A program made the position numbers and the translations under genes. DNA of 61,073 nt from an uncultured Pelagibacteraceae bacterium (GTDB lineage Bacteria > Pseudomonadota > Alphaproteobacteria > Pelagibacterales > Pelagibacteraceae): positions 1 through 61,073 of the forward strand of contig CACKKY010000003.1 of assembly GCA_902600855.1 (NCBI GenBank). The letters run 5' to 3'. This document shows positions 25,440 through 34,455 of the stretch, one piece after another (the stretch's first letter is position 1; each line of letters starts with the position of its first letter). A model generated the notes under the pieces. That model made no database searches. It was not told the origin of the DNA and saw only the letters and a program-made list of their open reading frames with translations.

Positions 25440-26345
25440 TTAATTGAGTGCTATATGTCTTTTATTCCAACGCATTATTAGACTGTAATAAAATAATGAA
25501 ATAAAAAGAAAAAAACCACCTATGATAGTGTTTGTGGATGGTATTTCATTAATACCTAAAATAGGAACCCATACCCAAAAAATTCCACCAATTACTTCCG
25601 TTAAAGACAACAAAGTTAATTCTGCTGCAGGAATTGCTTTTGATCCAATTGAATAAAGTATTAATCCTAAACAAACTAACGTTCCATGTAGTGAAAACAT
25701 TGCACCATTATAACTTGATGACAAAAAGGTTAAACCATTAGATAAAATTACAATTGCTGAAAAAGCAAAACAAAAAAATCCTGCAAATGCAACTGTCGTA
25801 AATTTTGGTGTTTCTTTTCTCCATCTAAGAGTAACTGAAAATACGGAAAAACCAATTGACGATGTAATACCAAAAACAAATCCAATTATAGTATTTTGTT
25901 CTCCACTACCAATTGCCATAATTAAAATACCAAACGCAGCAATAAATATTGAAATCCAAACACTTAAAGATATTTTTTCTTTTAAAAATAAAAAAGCTAA
26001 TAAAGCTGTAAAAAAAGGCATTGCCGCAAGACAAAGTAGAGTAATTGCAGCACTGGTATTAGTTATAGAGTAAATAAATGTGATCATCGCAATTCCAAGT
26101 CCAGAACCACCAATTATTCCTGATAAACCTATCTTTTTATAATTTTTGTAAAAATTAATTCCCTCTTCAAAATATAAATATAAATTTAAGATAATAAAAA
26201 TTGTGAGACCTCTTCCAAAAATATATTGCCATGGAACCAGATGCGGGTCTTCCATGTGTCTCACTACAAGTGGACCAAAAGACCATAAAATACCAGCAAT
26301 CAATACTATCGGGATAGCCTTTTTTGGATTTTTAAGTTCAAACAT
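25440..26345 (-). CDS. EamA/DMT family permease heading the creatinase operon
   Basis: A 301-aa protein with about ten hydrophobic segments in two EamA repeats ('LVVRHMEDPHLVPWQYIFGRGL', 'ITNTSAAITLLCLAAMPFFTALLAFLFLKE', 'IPAAELTLLSLTEVIGGIFWVW' regions). It is the first gene of the tight minus-strand unit with creatinase, amidinotransferase and threonine aldolase (gaps 3, 5 and 2 bp), so a role in moving a guanidino compound or amino acid is plausible. Direction of transport cannot be told. Confidence 0.83.
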   Translation of the reverse strand: MFELKNPKKAIPIVLIAGILWSFGPLVVRHMEDPHLVPWQYIFGRGLTIFIILNLYLYFEEGINFYKNYKKIGLSGIIGGSGLGIAMITFIYSITNTSAAITLLCLAAMPFFTALLAFLFLKEKISLSVWISIFIAAFGILIMAIGSGEQNTIIGFVFGITSSIGFSVFSVTLRWRKETPKFTTVAFAGFFCFAFSAIVILSNGLTFLSSSYNGAMFSLHGTLVCLGLILYSIGSKAIPAAELTLLSLTEVIGGIFWVWVPILGINEIPSTNTIIGGFFLFISLFYYSLIMRWNKRHIALN

Positions 26346-26396
26346 AAACAGATGTTTAATTGTAATTACATTTAACTACAACAAAAATGACATTTT

Positions 26397-27650
26397 CTAA
26401 ATCAAAGTTTGATTTGAATAATTAGGAAGATAACAATCTATTATTTCACCTTTTCTAAATCGAGATTTTCCAGAAGGTAATAGTGCCCAAATATTTGATT
26501 TTACAAAAGATTTAATTCTAAATGACTCTTGACCCTTTAATATTTCAACTTCTAATTTTCCATTTTTAGTTGTGTAAATTTTACTTTTAGCAAACCTTGT
26601 AAAATTTCTTTTTTTTGTAAATTCATTTTTTAAAACTGCTTTAAATGATTTTTCATTTTTTAGACCTAATATGTTAGAAATATAAGGGTAGACAAAAAAT
26701 CTAAAACAAGCAGCTGAAGACATTGGATTACCAGGAAGTCCAAAAATAGCTTTTTGTTTATTTTTAAATTTTGCAAATAAAATTGGTTTTCCAGGCCTTA
26801 TTTGCACGCTTTTGAAATAGTTAGATAATTTAAATTTTTTAATTACATTTGGAACATAGTCAAACTTTCCAGCTGAAACTGCACCTGAGGTAACGATGAT
26901 ATCTGTATTAGAATTCAACATTTTTTTTATCTTAGATTGAAATACTTTTTCATGATTATCTCTTAAAATTCCACCATTTTTAAAATTAAATAAAAGATTT
27001 TCTTTTAAAGCATTTATATAATGACTATTTGAATTTCTTACTTTCCAATCTTCTACATTATCACTATTTGAAATTTCATTGCCTGTTGAAAAAAACAAAA
27101 CATTAATCTTTTTTTTAATTTTTATATCTCTTATACCAAGTGTTTTTAACGCTAAAATATGACTTGGTTGAATGATAGTATTTTTTTTAATAATAAGCTC
27201 ATTTTTTTTATAATCTGATCCTTTAAATCTAACATGATTATATTTACTTATTTTTTTATCAACTAAAATAAATTTTCTTTTAGCTGAACTTGGATAATAT
27301 TTAATTTGCTCTATTGGAATTATTGTATCAAACCCTTTTGGAATAATTCCTCCTGTCATTATTTCTACTGTTTGGAATTTCTTAATTTTATTTTTAAAAG
27401 GTTTGGTACCTGCAGCAACTGTTCCAATTATCTTAAATTGTTTTGGATAATTTTTTTTAATCGATTTAGTGTCTTTTGAATTTATTGCAAATCCATCAAA
27501 AGCTGCATTATCTCCTGAAGGATAATTAAATTTAGAATAAATATTGGCTGATGTAACTCTATTTAAAGAATTAATACTCAAGATAGATTCATTTTTAATT
27601 TTAATAATGCCCTTTTTTAAAATTTTTTTAGAATTTTGATAACTAATCAT
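26397..27650 (-). CDS. moeA: Molybdopterin molybdenumtransferase MoeA
   Basis: MoeA inserts molybdate into adenylylated molybdopterin. The 417-aa protein has 'GDNAAFDGFAI' near 45-55, 'GTVAAGT', 'VEIMTGGIIPKGFDTIIPIE', 'FSTGNEI', 'DIIVTSGAVSAGKFDYV' and 'GLPGNPMSSAACFRFF', all MoeA signatures. It overlaps the upstream mobA gene by 8 bp. The formate dehydrogenase genes on the opposite strand provide the likely main consumer of the cofactor. Confidence 0.92.
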   Translation of the reverse strand: MISYQNSKKILKKGIIKIKNESILSINSLNRVTSANIYSKFNYPSGDNAAFDGFAINSKDTKSIKKNYPKQFKIIGTVAAGTKPFKNKIKKFQTVEIMTGGIIPKGFDTIIPIEQIKYYPSSAKRKFILVDKKISKYNHVRFKGSDYKKNELIIKKNTIIQPSHILALKTLGIRDIKIKKKINVLFFSTGNEISNSDNVEDWKVRNSNSHYINALKENLLFNFKNGGILRDNHEKVFQSKIKKMLNSNTDIIVTSGAVSAGKFDYVPNVIKKFKLSNYFKSVQIRPGKPILFAKFKNKQKAIFGLPGNPMSSAACFRFFVYPYISNILGLKNEKSFKAVLKNEFTKKRNFTRFAKSKIYTTKNGKLEVEILKGQESFRIKSFVKSNIWALLPSGKSRFRKGEIIDCYLPNYSNQTLI

Positions 27651-28251
27651 TCTTTAATTTTTCTTTAGCTTTTTCTAAATCTTGTTTAGTGTTTATATTA
27701 AAAAAAGGATCAATATTTTTAAAGTCCATATCTATTACTTTTACTCCAACACTATTTGCCCAAAGTTCTACTTTTCTATCTCCTTTATTCAAATCTTCTT
27801 CTAATTTATCTAATAAATCAATAGACCATAATCCAAAAATATTATGTCTTGTCATATTAGATTTTATAAAAAAAAGTTTACTTTTTTCAATTTCAATTTC
27901 TTTATAAAATTTTTGTAAAATTTCCTTTTTAAAAAAAGGAGTATCTGCTGGAAAAGTAGAAACCCATTTATAGTTTTTATTGTTTTCTTTAACCCATTTC
28001 ATAGCACTTAATACTCCACCTAACGGACCCAGTCCTTTTTTAAAATCTTCAATTCTTGAAATTTTTTCTGAGTTTTTAAAATCTATTTTATTATTTGAAA
28101 CAACCAAAATTTCTCTAAATTCAGATGATATCTCAGATAATATATAATCTATAAGCAATTTACCCTCTAACATAACTTGAGATTTATCCTCTCCAAATCT
28201 TTGGGACTTTCCGCCTGCTAGCACAGCACCTAAAATATTGTTATGATCCAT
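27643..28251 (-). CDS. mobA: Molybdenum cofactor guanylyltransferase MobA
   Basis: MobA attaches GMP to molybdopterin to give MGD, the form used by formate dehydrogenases. The 202-aa sequence begins with the nucleotide-binding signature 'AVLAGGKSQRFGEDK', then 'RIEDFKKGLGPLGGVLSAM' and 'FPADTPFF' (the 'DxP' metal site). It is the first gene of mobA-moeA and is divergent (42 bp) from the formate dehydrogenase accessory operon. Confidence 0.92.
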   Translation of the reverse strand: MDHNNILGAVLAGGKSQRFGEDKSQVMLEGKLLIDYILSEISSEFREILVVSNNKIDFKNSEKISRIEDFKKGLGPLGGVLSAMKWVKENNKNYKWVSTFPADTPFFKKEILQKFYKEIEIEKSKLFFIKSNMTRHNIFGLWSIDLLDKLEEDLNKGDRKVELWANSVGVKVIDMDFKNIDPFFNINTKQDLEKAKEKLKND

Positions 28252-28293
28252 AAATCAAAATATAAAACATTAAGAATTGAATAAAAGAAATAT

Positions 28294-28692
28294 ATGGATC
28301 TAAGAATTTTAGAAATAGCTTCTCATACAGAGAATAATAAAATTTTGAAGAACTACACGCATAAATCAAAACATAAGAACCCTTTATGTGGAGATGAAAT
28401 GGAAATAAGCTTAGTTGTGGATAATGATGTTGTTAAAGACATGGGTTATCAATGTAAATCATGTGTTTATTGTCAAGCATCTGTCAGCTTATTATCAAGA
28501 AAAATAAAGGAAAAAAAAATTGATGAGATTAAAACTTTTGCTTTAAATGGAGAAAAATTATTCGAAAACGTCAAAACAACTCTAGAAAAAAATTGGAAAG
28601 ATTTTAAAGAAATTTTAAATCAAAAAAACTTAGCAAGAAAAGATTGTTTGTTATTACCTTTAAGAGCAGTATTAAAAGCATTAAAAATTTAG
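28294..28692 (+). CDS. IscU/SufU-like iron-sulfur scaffold protein
   Basis: The 132-aa protein aligns by eye with SufU/IscU. 'NPLCGDEMEI' gives Cys32 and Asp34 (the IscU Cys-Gly-Asp). 'CKSCVYCQASVSLL' places Cys57 at the second scaffold position. 'RKDCLLLPLRA' gives Cys118 as the third. Cys54 and Cys60 are extra. Scaffold proteins assemble Fe-S clusters before delivery. Position at the head of the formate dehydrogenase operon, whose subunits need several clusters, suggests a dedicated helper. The pathway is inferred from context. Confidence 0.75.
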   Translation: MDLRILEIASHTENNKILKNYTHKSKHKNPLCGDEMEISLVVDNDVVKDMGYQCKSCVYCQASVSLLSRKIKEKKIDEIKTFALNGEKLFENVKTTLEKNWKDFKEILNQKNLARKDCLLLPLRAVLKALKI

Positions 28693-29169
28693 ATGATAAA
28701 GATTACTAAACCTCTATTACAAAAAGCTTTGATTGCAGGTTTTTTCTCTACCATCACAATTGGAGTATTAACTATTCTTACTTACAAAAGTACTCTTGGT
28801 TATTTTATTGCAGGTTCATTTGGTTCATCTATGGTATTATTATTTGGCTTTCCTGAGAGTCCTTTTGCTCAACCAAAAAATGTTTTCTTTGGACATTTGT
28901 GCACCGCTCTTGTTGGTGTAATTTTTGTTAATTTTGTTCCTCTACCAATTTATATGAATATAGCCTTGGGTGTTGGTGCAGGTGTATTCTTTATGATTTT
29001 ATTAAATATTGTTCATCCTCCTGCAGGAGGAAACCCCATCATGGTGATTATAGGTAGTGCATCCTATGAATACTTAATTAACCCTATTATATTTGGTTGT
29101 ATAATTATTCTACTTTTAGCAATTTTAATTAATAAATTTTTACTTCAAAAAGATTATCCTTTAAAATAA
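28693..29169 (+). CDS. HPP family integral membrane protein
   Basis: The 158-aa protein has four hydrophobic segments and the namesake motif in 'IVHPPAGGNPIMVIIG' near 115-130, with 'FPESPFAQPKNVFFGH' matching the family. An HPP protein of cyanobacteria/chloroplasts has been linked to nitrite transport; in other bacteria the substrate is unclear. Placed between an IscU-like gene (0 bp gap) and fdhD (4 bp), it may carry a small anion such as formate. That is inference. Confidence 0.83.
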   Translation: MIKITKPLLQKALIAGFFSTITIGVLTILTYKSTLGYFIAGSFGSSMVLLFGFPESPFAQPKNVFFGHLCTALVGVIFVNFVPLPIYMNIALGVGAGVFFMILLNIVHPPAGGNPIMVIIGSASYEYLINPIIFGCIIILLLAILINKFLLQKDYPLK

Positions 29170-29173
29170 ATTA

Positions 29174-30013
29174 ATGAATTCTAAATATAAAGTTTTAAAA
29201 TTTATTTCTAATAAATTTGATGCTTTGGAAGACTTAATATCTATTGAGGAGCCTTTGGAAATTTCTTTAAAGTTTAAAGAAAATGATAAATGGATAACTC
29301 AAAACTTATCTATAACTATGAGAACACCTGGTAACGATAAAGACCTTGTAAGAGGTTTTTTGTTTAATGAACAGATAGTTGAAAATATCAAAGATATAGA
29401 GTCCATAGAAAGTTATGGAGAAAAAGTTGGACAATACAACATACAAAATAAAATTTTAGCCACTCTTAACAATTCAAAAAATGTAAATATTTCAAAAATA
29501 AAAAGAGATTTTCTAACCAATTCTTCTTGTGGTGTTTGTGGAAAATCATCTTTAGATACTTTAGAAATTATTAAAAAAGATAAAACTTTATCTGATGAAC
29601 CTAAGATCTCTAAAAAAGTAATTATTAGTTCTCCTAAAATATTGAGATCAAATCAATCAGAATTTAGTAAAACTGGGGGCATTCATGCTAGTGGTCTTTT
29701 TAATGATAAAGGTGAATTAATAATCGTAAAAGAGGATGTTGGTAGACATAATGCTTTAGACAAGCTTATCGGTTGTGCCATTATTGATCATCAAATTAAG
29801 CCAAAAAGTCAATTTATTACTTGTTCTGGTAGGTTGAATTTTGAACTAGTACAAAAGGTTTTAATGACAAATATTGGTATAATGATTGGGGTTGGTGCGC
29901 CAACTAGCCTAGCCATAGACCTAGCGAATAAATTTGACATGACCCTCATTGGTTTCGTAAAGAGAGATAGTTTTAATGTATATACAAATAGCAAAAAAGT
30001 TATTGTAGAGTAA
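29174..30013 (+). CDS. fdhD: Formate dehydrogenase accessory sulfurtransferase FdhD
   Basis: FdhD passes sulfur from a cysteine desulfurase to the Mo-bis-MGD cofactor, which activates formate dehydrogenase. The 279-aa protein has 'EPLEISLKF', 'TMRTPGNDKDLVRGFLF', the sulfur-carrying CxxC at Cys119 and Cys122 in 'SSCGVCGK', 'TGGIHASGLF' and 'EDVGRHNALDKLIG'. All are standard family blocks. The structural genes follow 13 bp later. Confidence 0.94.
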   Translation: MNSKYKVLKFISNKFDALEDLISIEEPLEISLKFKENDKWITQNLSITMRTPGNDKDLVRGFLFNEQIVENIKDIESIESYGEKVGQYNIQNKILATLNNSKNVNISKIKRDFLTNSSCGVCGKSSLDTLEIIKKDKTLSDEPKISKKVIISSPKILRSNQSEFSKTGGIHASGLFNDKGELIIVKEDVGRHNALDKLIGCAIIDHQIKPKSQFITCSGRLNFELVQKVLMTNIGIMIGVGAPTSLAIDLANKFDMTLIGFVKRDSFNVYTNSKKVIVE

Positions 30014-30026
30014 TAAAAAGGGTTTT

Positions 30027-31682
30027 GTGTCAAAAAATATTAGTAATTTATCTGGAAGAATAGGTTTAAAAGATAACCTTTTCAAACAAATCTCAGAAAA
30101 CAAGCTGAGTGGGTCTCCTAAAGATATTAATGAAATTGCTAAAAAACATAATATTGGTGTTTCTACAATACATGGTGCTGAATCTTTCTACGAGTTTTTA
30201 AGACCTTCGCATCGAGAGAAAAAAGCTTTTGTTTGTAATGGGAGTGCTTGTATGTGTGCTGGAACTCAAGAAAAATTAAAAGACACTTTAAAAGAAAAAC
30301 TAGGAAATGATAAAGTTGGAGAAATGTTTTGTCTAGGGCATTGCTATGAAAATAATGCTTTTCATTATGATGGTGAAAATTATGCAGGTAAAGATATTGA
30401 AAAGATTGATCAAATTATAAAAGGGGAAGATATCAAACAAGAAAAGTTTTTTTCTAAAAGTTACGCGACAACTAGCTTTTTGATGGATGATAAACTCTCA
30501 ACAACAGATCAATTCAAAGATCAATTAAATAGATTTTTAAACACTGATAAAAAAGATATAGTTAAATCATTACTAGACTCCAACCTGACAGGAAGAGGTG
30601 GTGCTGGTTTTCCAACTGGTATGAAATGGGATTTTTGCAGTAAAGCAAAAGGAAAAAAAAAATATGTTATTTGTAATGCTGATGAAGGAGACTCTGGGGC
30701 ATTTTCAGATCGTTATTTATTAGAAGACCAACCTTTAAAAGTAATTTTTGGTATGGTTGTATGTGGACTAGTAATTGGTAGTGACGAAGGGGTATTATAC
30801 ATTAGAGGTGAGTACCCAAAATCAATCGAAGCAATTAATGGATCTATAAATGAACTTAAAAAGTTAGGTCTTTTAGGTGATAAAATATTAGGAACTGACT
30901 TTTCTTTTGATCTTGGTATTTGTATTGGACAAGGTGCTTATATCTGTGGTGAAGAAACGGCTTTAATTGCATCAATTGAAGGTAGACGTGCAGAAGTAGA
31001 TGTAAGACCTCCTTTTCCAGTTACAGAAGGTTTGTATAAAAAACCTACAGTGGTAAATAATGTTGAAACTTTAGCTGCAGCTTCTGGAATTTTAATAAAT
31101 GGTTCTGAAAAATTTTCAGCAATAGGAAATAAAAAGTCTGCAGGTACAAAACTTGTTTGCCTTGATAGTTTTTTTAATAATCCAGGTGTATATGAAATTG
31201 ATATGGGAATATCTATGAAAAAAATATTTAATGAAATCGGCGGTGGATACAAAGAGCCTGTTAAAGCATTTCAAATTGGTGGGCCTCTTGGTGGTGTGGT
31301 ACCTTTAAGTGAAATAGATAACTTAAATTTAGATTTTCAAGAGTTTACAGCAAAAGGCTTTATGCTTGGACATGCAAGTGTAGTGAGTATTCCAAAAGAT
31401 TTTTCAATGTCTGAATATATTCATCATTTATTTGAGTTTTCAGCAGAAGAATCATGTGGAAAATGTTTTCCTGGAAGACTTGGTTCCTATAGAGGTAAGG
31501 AAATGTTCGACCAAGCAAAGAAAAAAACCGCTAAAATACCTCTTAAATTACTTAATGAATTACTTGTTACAATGCAAAAAGGGTGCTTATGTGCTCTTTG
31601 TGGAGCAATTCCAACTCCTATAATGAATATTCTAAAGTATTTTGGAGACGAAATGAAAAATGATATGGTAAAGGATAATTAA
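30027..31682 (+). CDS. fdsB: NAD-dependent formate dehydrogenase diaphorase subunit, NuoE-NuoF fusion (FdsG+FdsB)
   Basis: The 551-aa protein passes electrons from the catalytic subunit to NAD+. Residues 1-125 are NuoE/FdsG-like, with 2Fe-2S cysteines in 'CNGSACMCAG' and 'FCLGHCYEN'. The rest is NuoF/FdsB-like, with the FMN/NADH glycine loop 'GRGGAGFPTGMKWDF', 'CNADEGDSGAFSDR', 'GQGAYICGEETALI' and 4Fe-4S cysteines in 'ESCGKCFPGR' and 'CLCALCGA'. A GTG at 30027 is the start. In Fds enzymes these are usually two proteins; a fusion is known in some methylotroph Fdh1-type enzymes. The stop shares one base with fdsA. Confidence 0.92.
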   Translation: MSKNISNLSGRIGLKDNLFKQISENKLSGSPKDINEIAKKHNIGVSTIHGAESFYEFLRPSHREKKAFVCNGSACMCAGTQEKLKDTLKEKLGNDKVGEMFCLGHCYENNAFHYDGENYAGKDIEKIDQIIKGEDIKQEKFFSKSYATTSFLMDDKLSTTDQFKDQLNRFLNTDKKDIVKSLLDSNLTGRGGAGFPTGMKWDFCSKAKGKKKYVICNADEGDSGAFSDRYLLEDQPLKVIFGMVVCGLVIGSDEGVLYIRGEYPKSIEAINGSINELKKLGLLGDKILGTDFSFDLGICIGQGAYICGEETALIASIEGRRAEVDVRPPFPVTEGLYKKPTVVNNVETLAAASGILINGSEKFSAIGNKKSAGTKLVCLDSFFNNPGVYEIDMGISMKKIFNEIGGGYKEPVKAFQIGGPLGGVVPLSEIDNLNLDFQEFTAKGFMLGHASVVSIPKDFSMSEYIHHLFEFSAEESCGKCFPGRLGSYRGKEMFDQAKKKTAKIPLKLLNELLVTMQKGCLCALCGAIPTPIMNILKYFGDEMKNDMVKDN

Positions 31683-34450
31683 TGAGCTCAGAAAAAAGAA
31701 AAATTGCTTATATTGATGGAAAGCCATATGAAATTGGACCTAAACATACATCTATTTTAAAATTTGTAAAAAGTTACGTTGGCGAAAAAAAAGTTCCAAC
31801 ACTTTGTGATGATCCAAATTTAGCGCCTTATGGAGCATGTAGAGTTTGTTCAGTAGAAGTTGCTTTAGAAAAAGACGGCCCTACAAGAGTGGTCGCCTCT
31901 TGTCATACACCAGTTGCTGAAAACCAACATATTTTTACAACTAATGAAGGATTAACAGATTTAAGAAAAAATATTGTTGAATTAGTTCTAACAGATCACC
32001 CAATGGAATGTGATAGCTGTGAGGTAAATAATAATTGTGAGCTTCAAACGGTTGCTAATGATTTAGGAATTTCAGATCATCGGTATAATTCTCCTAAACA
32101 ACATAAAGGAATCCCAAGAGATACCTCTCATGATTATATGAGAATGAATTTGGATAACTGCATCAACTGCGGAAGATGTGTTAGAGCATGTGATGAAATT
32201 CAAGGATCTTTTGTTTTAACAATGAGTGGTAGAGGATTTGAGTCTAGAATAACTACTGACAATGACATGATGTTTGGAGACTCATCTTGTGTTTCTTGTG
32301 GAGCATGTGCACATACTTGTCCAACAGATGCTATATCAGATGTATTTCAATCTAAATCTGCAGCTGTAGATAAAAAAGTTAGAACAACTTGCTCTTATTG
32401 TGGTGTCGGATGTAACTTAGAGGCTTCAATTAAAGATGAAAAAGTTGTAGCAATTGATACACCAAAAGAAACTGAAGTTAATGCTGGGCATACTTGTATT
32501 AAAGGTAGATATGCTTTTAGTTTTTATGATCACCCTGACAGATTAAAAACTCCGTTAATAAAAAGAAATGGAAAATTTGAAGAAGCTTCTTGGGATGAAG
32601 CTTATGATTTTATTAAAAAAGAAATGAATAGAATTACTAAAGATAATGGTCCAGATGCATTTGCAGGTATTTCATCTGCTAGATGTACTAATGAAGAAAA
32701 CTATATTTTTCAAAAAATGATTAGAGCTGCTGTTGGAACTAATAGTGTAGATTGTTGTGCAAGAATTTGTCATTCACCGACTGCATGGGGAATGCAACAG
32801 ACTTTTGGAACAGGTGCTGCAACTAACTCAACTGAAGATATTTATCATGCTGATTGTTTCATTGTTATTGGAGCTAATCCTACCAATGCTCACCCAGTAA
32901 CAGGTGCAAAAATTAAACAGCAAGTTATGAAAGGTAAAAAATTAATTGTATTAGATCCAGTTACAACCGAATTAGCAAAATTAGCTGATTACCATATTAA
33001 ACTAAGACCAGGAACTAATGTTGCTGTTCTTAACATGATGTTACATTTCATCATAAAACATAAGTTATACAACGCGGATTTTGTCAGAGACAGAACTGAA
33101 GGTTTTGATAACTTTTTAAAAGAAATTGAAAGACAAGATGTTGATAAACTAGCAAAAGTTGCAGGTGTTGATAAACAATTGGTTAAAGAAGCTGCAATAG
33201 CTTACGCGACAGCAAAAAATTCAATGGAATTCCACGGTTTAGGAGTAACTGAACAAGAGCAAGGATCCAAAACTGTAATGCTGATTGCTGATCTTGCAAT
33301 GATAACTGGTAATATTGGAAGAAAAGGTGTTGGAGTAAATCCTCTGAGAGGTCAAAATAATGTTCAAGGTGCAGCTGATATGGGTTGTCAACCTCACCAG
33401 GGAGCAGGATATTTTGAAGTATCAGATGAAAAAAATCAAAAATTTTATACTGAAAAATATGGAGTAACTCATCCAATAAAAGCTGGTTTAAAAATCCCAC
33501 AAATGTTTGAAGCAGCAATTGATAAAAAATTAAAAGGTCTATGGATAATTGGTGAAGATATTGTTCAAACAGATCCTAATAGTGCTCACGTTGTTGAAGC
33601 TATGAATTCATTAGAGCTATTAGTTGTTCAAGAAATATTTATGAGTGAAACGGCAAAACTTGCAACTGTAGTATTGCCAGGAACTACTTTCTTAGAAAAA
33701 GATGGCACATTTACAAACACAGAAAGAAGAATTCAAAGAGTAAACAGAGCAGTTCCTCCGCTACCTGGTACAAAACCAGATGGATTGATAGTAACTGAAA
33801 TGATGCAAAAACTAGGATTTGATCAACCAACTTACGATGCTGATCAAGTTCTTGAAGAAATTGCAGATATAGTTCCTTTCTTTAAAGGTGTTACTAGGGA
33901 AAGACTTGGAAAACTAGGATTACAATGGCCGGTAAAAGAAGATGGAACAGATACTCAAATTCTTCACACTGAAACTTTCAAACTTGGAAAAGGAAGACTA
34001 AAAAACTTCGATTGGAAAGAGTCTAGTGAAATTGAAGCTAACCACAAAGATTATCCTTTAATATTAACAACTAGTAGAGTTTTACAACATTATAATGCTG
34101 CGACAATGACTAGGAGAACAAAAAATATAAATATTGTTGATGAAGATGTTCTTTTAATCCATCCAAAAGATGCAAAATATAGAGATCTTAACACAGGTGA
34201 TATAGGAAGACTTTATTCTGGAAGAGGTGAAGTTGCTTTAAAAGTAGAGGTAACAGATAAAGTTAAAGAAGGAATTGTATTTACAACATTTCATTTCCCA
34301 GAGCATATGGTTAATATGGTTACTGGACACGGTAAAGATGAAGAAACAATGTGTGCAGAGTATAAAGTTTCATCTGTAGAAGTTCAAAAAATTTCAAACC
34401 AGTTTAAAACGGAAGTTAAACCAAAAGAACATCAAGCTGAAGTTGTTTAA
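31682..34450 (+). CDS. fdsA: NAD-dependent formate dehydrogenase catalytic subunit (Mo, Cys-type)
   Basis: This subunit oxidises formate to CO2 at a Mo-bis-MGD centre. The 922-aa protein has an N-terminal 2Fe-2S domain ('YGACRVCSVEV', 'ASCHTPV'), a His/Cys cluster 'HPMECDSCEVNNNC', two 4Fe-4S motifs ('CINCGRCVRAC', 'CVSCGACAHTC') and the molybdopterin part starting 'CSYCGVGCN'. The Mo ligand is Cys363 in 'CCARICHSPT', where E. coli FdhF has selenocysteine; no in-frame TGA occurs. Next to it lie 'GVGVNPLRGQNNVQGA' and a C-terminal dinucleotide-binding domain. The small FdsD subunit seen in some operons is absent. Confidence 0.94.
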   Translation: MSSEKRKIAYIDGKPYEIGPKHTSILKFVKSYVGEKKVPTLCDDPNLAPYGACRVCSVEVALEKDGPTRVVASCHTPVAENQHIFTTNEGLTDLRKNIVELVLTDHPMECDSCEVNNNCELQTVANDLGISDHRYNSPKQHKGIPRDTSHDYMRMNLDNCINCGRCVRACDEIQGSFVLTMSGRGFESRITTDNDMMFGDSSCVSCGACAHTCPTDAISDVFQSKSAAVDKKVRTTCSYCGVGCNLEASIKDEKVVAIDTPKETEVNAGHTCIKGRYAFSFYDHPDRLKTPLIKRNGKFEEASWDEAYDFIKKEMNRITKDNGPDAFAGISSARCTNEENYIFQKMIRAAVGTNSVDCCARICHSPTAWGMQQTFGTGAATNSTEDIYHADCFIVIGANPTNAHPVTGAKIKQQVMKGKKLIVLDPVTTELAKLADYHIKLRPGTNVAVLNMMLHFIIKHKLYNADFVRDRTEGFDNFLKEIERQDVDKLAKVAGVDKQLVKEAAIAYATAKNSMEFHGLGVTEQEQGSKTVMLIADLAMITGNIGRKGVGVNPLRGQNNVQGAADMGCQPHQGAGYFEVSDEKNQKFYTEKYGVTHPIKAGLKIPQMFEAAIDKKLKGLWIIGEDIVQTDPNSAHVVEAMNSLELLVVQEIFMSETAKLATVVLPGTTFLEKDGTFTNTERRIQRVNRAVPPLPGTKPDGLIVTEMMQKLGFDQPTYDADQVLEEIADIVPFFKGVTRERLGKLGLQWPVKEDGTDTQILHTETFKLGKGRLKNFDWKESSEIEANHKDYPLILTTSRVLQHYNAATMTRRTKNINIVDEDVLLIHPKDAKYRDLNTGDIGRLYSGRGEVALKVEVTDKVKEGIVFTTFHFPEHMVNMVTGHGKDEETMCAEYKVSSVEVQKISNQFKTEVKPKEHQAEVV

Positions 34451-34455
34451 TTAAA

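Noticed and set aside
32755..32775. Selenocysteine codon in formate dehydrogenase
   Set aside because: The Mo-ligand position is a normal Cys codon; there is no in-frame TGA.
33183..33518. Minus-strand 111-codon open frame
   Set aside because: Antisense to the formate dehydrogenase catalytic subunit; leucine/glutamine pattern typical of a shadow frame.
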